DNA of 64,000 nucleotides, from positions 1 to 64,000 of the forward strand of contig CAMWKH010000004.1 of assembly GCA_947174805.1 (NCBI GenBank), read 5' to 3'. The DNA is from an uncultured Roseburia sp. Its GTDB lineage: Bacteria > Bacillota > Clostridia > Lachnospirales > Lachnospiraceae. Below are positions 63,003-64,000 of the stretch, in pieces. Each line of letters opens with the position of its first letter. Positions within the stretch are counted from its first letter, which is position 1. Under the pieces are notes generated by a model, which was not told the DNA's origin, ran no database searches, and saw only the letters and a list, made by a program, of their open reading frames with translations. Made by a program: the position numbers and the translations under genes.

Positions 63003-63842
63003 TTAAACCACCATGATAATACCGCCGTCACTGGCATACATACTGCTGATGCCCGCCGTATCCACCACAATAATTTTCTTAAATTTCGCAAGCCTCTCTA
63101 TATCTTCCTTTACCGCTTTGGCCCTCTGGGGACAATTACAGTGGGAGATGGCCAAAGTTTGATTTTCCACATCTTTCGTGTGTTGAAACATTGTATCCAC
63201 CATCTGCTTTAAAGCCTTGTTCATTCCCCTTGCTTTTCCAAGCTGACAGATCATCCCCTCCGGGGTGGCTCCCATCACCGGTTTAATATTTAATGCATTC
63301 GCCACAAAAGCTTTCAGGTTGCTGAGCCTTCCGTTCTTCCGCAAAACCTCCAGTGTCTCCAGTACAAAGTAAGTATTCTGTGTGGTGATATACTCCTCCA
63401 CCCTCTCCACTGTCTCCTCAAAAGAACACCCTGCCTCTTCAAACTCCTGGGCTTTCATGCCGATTAGCGTCTGGCCCACAGACGCAGACCTGGAATTAAA
63501 TACATAAATTTTTTTCTCTGTGCCGTGCTCCTCCTCATAGAGGTTTTTTGCCAGTAAAGCGCTGTTGTAAGAGCCCGACAGTTCTTTGGAAAGTGTAACC
63601 ACATAAATATGATCTGCATCTCCCCCAAAAGCCTCCATGTATGCCTCAGGAGAAGGACAGGAAGACTTTGGCCCCACCGGGCTTTCCTTTATGCGTTTTA
63701 AAAAATCGGCCTGGTCAAAAGTTTCGTCATCCACCACCCGATATCCGTTAATATCCATTTCCAGGGGAACATTTACATAATGACCATCCTCTTTTAACTC
63801 CCGGGTCAATTCCCCACAGCTGTCAATCACAATTTTATACAT
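63003..63842 (-). CDS. DegV-family fatty-acid-binding protein
   Basis: 279 residues starting MYKIVIDSCGELTRELKEDG with the family features TSxPSP-like KSSCPSPEAYMEAF, TLSKELSGSYNSA and VFNSRSASVGQTLIG. DegV (FakB-like) proteins bind a fatty acid and present it to the FakA kinase. No FakA gene is in the window. Probably first gene of a degV-folC operon. Confidence 0.9.
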   Translation of the reverse strand: MYKIVIDSCGELTRELKEDGHYVNVPLEMDINGYRVVDDETFDQADFLKRIKESPVGPKSSCPSPEAYMEAFGGDADHIYVVTLSKELSGSYNSALLAKNLYEEEHGTEKKIYVFNSRSASVGQTLIGMKAQEFEEAGCSFEETVERVEEYITTQNTYFVLETLEVLRKNGRLSNLKAFVANALNIKPVMGATPEGMICQLGKARGMNKALKQMVDTMFQHTKDVENQTLAISHCNCPQRAKAVKEDIERLAKFKKIIVVDTAGISSMYASDGGIIMVV

Positions 63843-63890
63843 TTCTACCTCCAGAACAAATACTTTCTATATCTTATCATCTGTTTTTCT

Positions 63891-63922
63891 ATTATACGTA
63901 GTATTAATTACTACATATAATA
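63891..63922 (-). promoter_or_regulatory. Possible degV promoter with inverted repeat
   Basis: On the minus strand TATTAT (63917-63922) and TATAAT (63891-63896) are two candidate -10 boxes with weak -35s. Between them GTAGTA-N5-TACTAC (63898-63914) is a perfect 6-bp inverted repeat, placed as an operator would be. Confidence 0.3.
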
Positions 63923-64000
63923 GCACACTTTTTCTGACTTGTATAGAGGAAAATGTATAAACAGTTGGGAATCCTATCCATCAGCCCATGTCATACAAAA

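Noticed and set aside
1-64000. CRISPR arrays, insertion sequences, prophage structural genes
   Set aside because: No regularly spaced repeats, transposase genes or terminal inverted repeats, or phage structural genes were seen; the only mobile-element trace is the integrase relic near 14.5 kb.

Overview
The window looks like a chromosome segment of an anaerobic, probably motile Clostridia, most likely a Lachnospiraceae member. This is inferred from an oxygen-sensitive class III ribonucleotide reductase, a type-A RNase P RNA, the dgt-dnaG-rpoD-trmK-nif3 order, the DUF5685/DnaJ and DUF4867 genes, YesM/YesN two-component regulators and an LplABC-type sugar transporter. No taxonomic search could be run.

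Layout. 1-14.1 kb is housekeeping: a thioredoxin-reductase-like flavoprotein, pyrBI, a DnaJ/DUF5685/zinc-ribbon trio, RNase P RNA, a TGS-type nucleoside kinase, nif3, trmK, rpoD, dnaG, dgt and aroD. 14.0-18.3 kb is a scar-like region at two divergent tRNA-Leu genes. It holds an integrase relic, a RelE/ParE toxin with a 57-codon antitoxin, a truncated membrane gene and a frameshifted CPBP protease. 18.3-21 kb is an ABC-2 exporter with a histidine kinase but no response regulator. 21.1-40.4 kb is a xylan-oligosaccharide locus: ABC importer, SGNH esterase, YesM/YesN sensor pair, GH8 exo-oligoxylanase, GH3 xylosidase, AraC regulator, chemoreceptor, DUF4867, a fucose/arabinose-isomerase-like enzyme and xylulokinase. 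The three hydrolases lack signal peptides, so imported oligomers are probably cut and deacetylated inside the cell and passed to xylulose 5-phosphate. 40.5-46.2 kb holds an orphan response regulator, a repeat-bearing coiled-coil protein, two convergent GGDEF proteins, a CorA transporter and a DtxR-like regulator.

46.2-57.5 kb is the most interesting part: a peptide-secretion and quorum-sensing locus. It has a five-repeat Ig-like surface protein, a HlyD-type adaptor, small membrane (immunity-like) proteins, a 110-residue double-glycine precursor, a C39-peptidase ABC exporter, an AgrC/ComD-type kinase and a LytTR regulator. Directly upstream of the exporter is an unannotated 46-codon gene with a textbook double-glycine leader and a cationic amphipathic tail resembling streptococcal competence pheromone. 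The promoters of the pheromone-exporter operon and of the LytTR gene share the same layout: two 8-bp direct repeats 21 bp apart, then 12 bp, a TTGTAW -35, 16 bp and a -10. That is what an autoinducing ComCDE/BlpCHR-like circuit would need. The locus also holds decayed duplicates of its own genes, suggesting rapid turnover.

57.4-64 kb returns to core genes: an HtrA-type protease, nrdDG, folC and a DegV-family protein. All assignments come from reading the sequence and from family knowledge; no database search was done.
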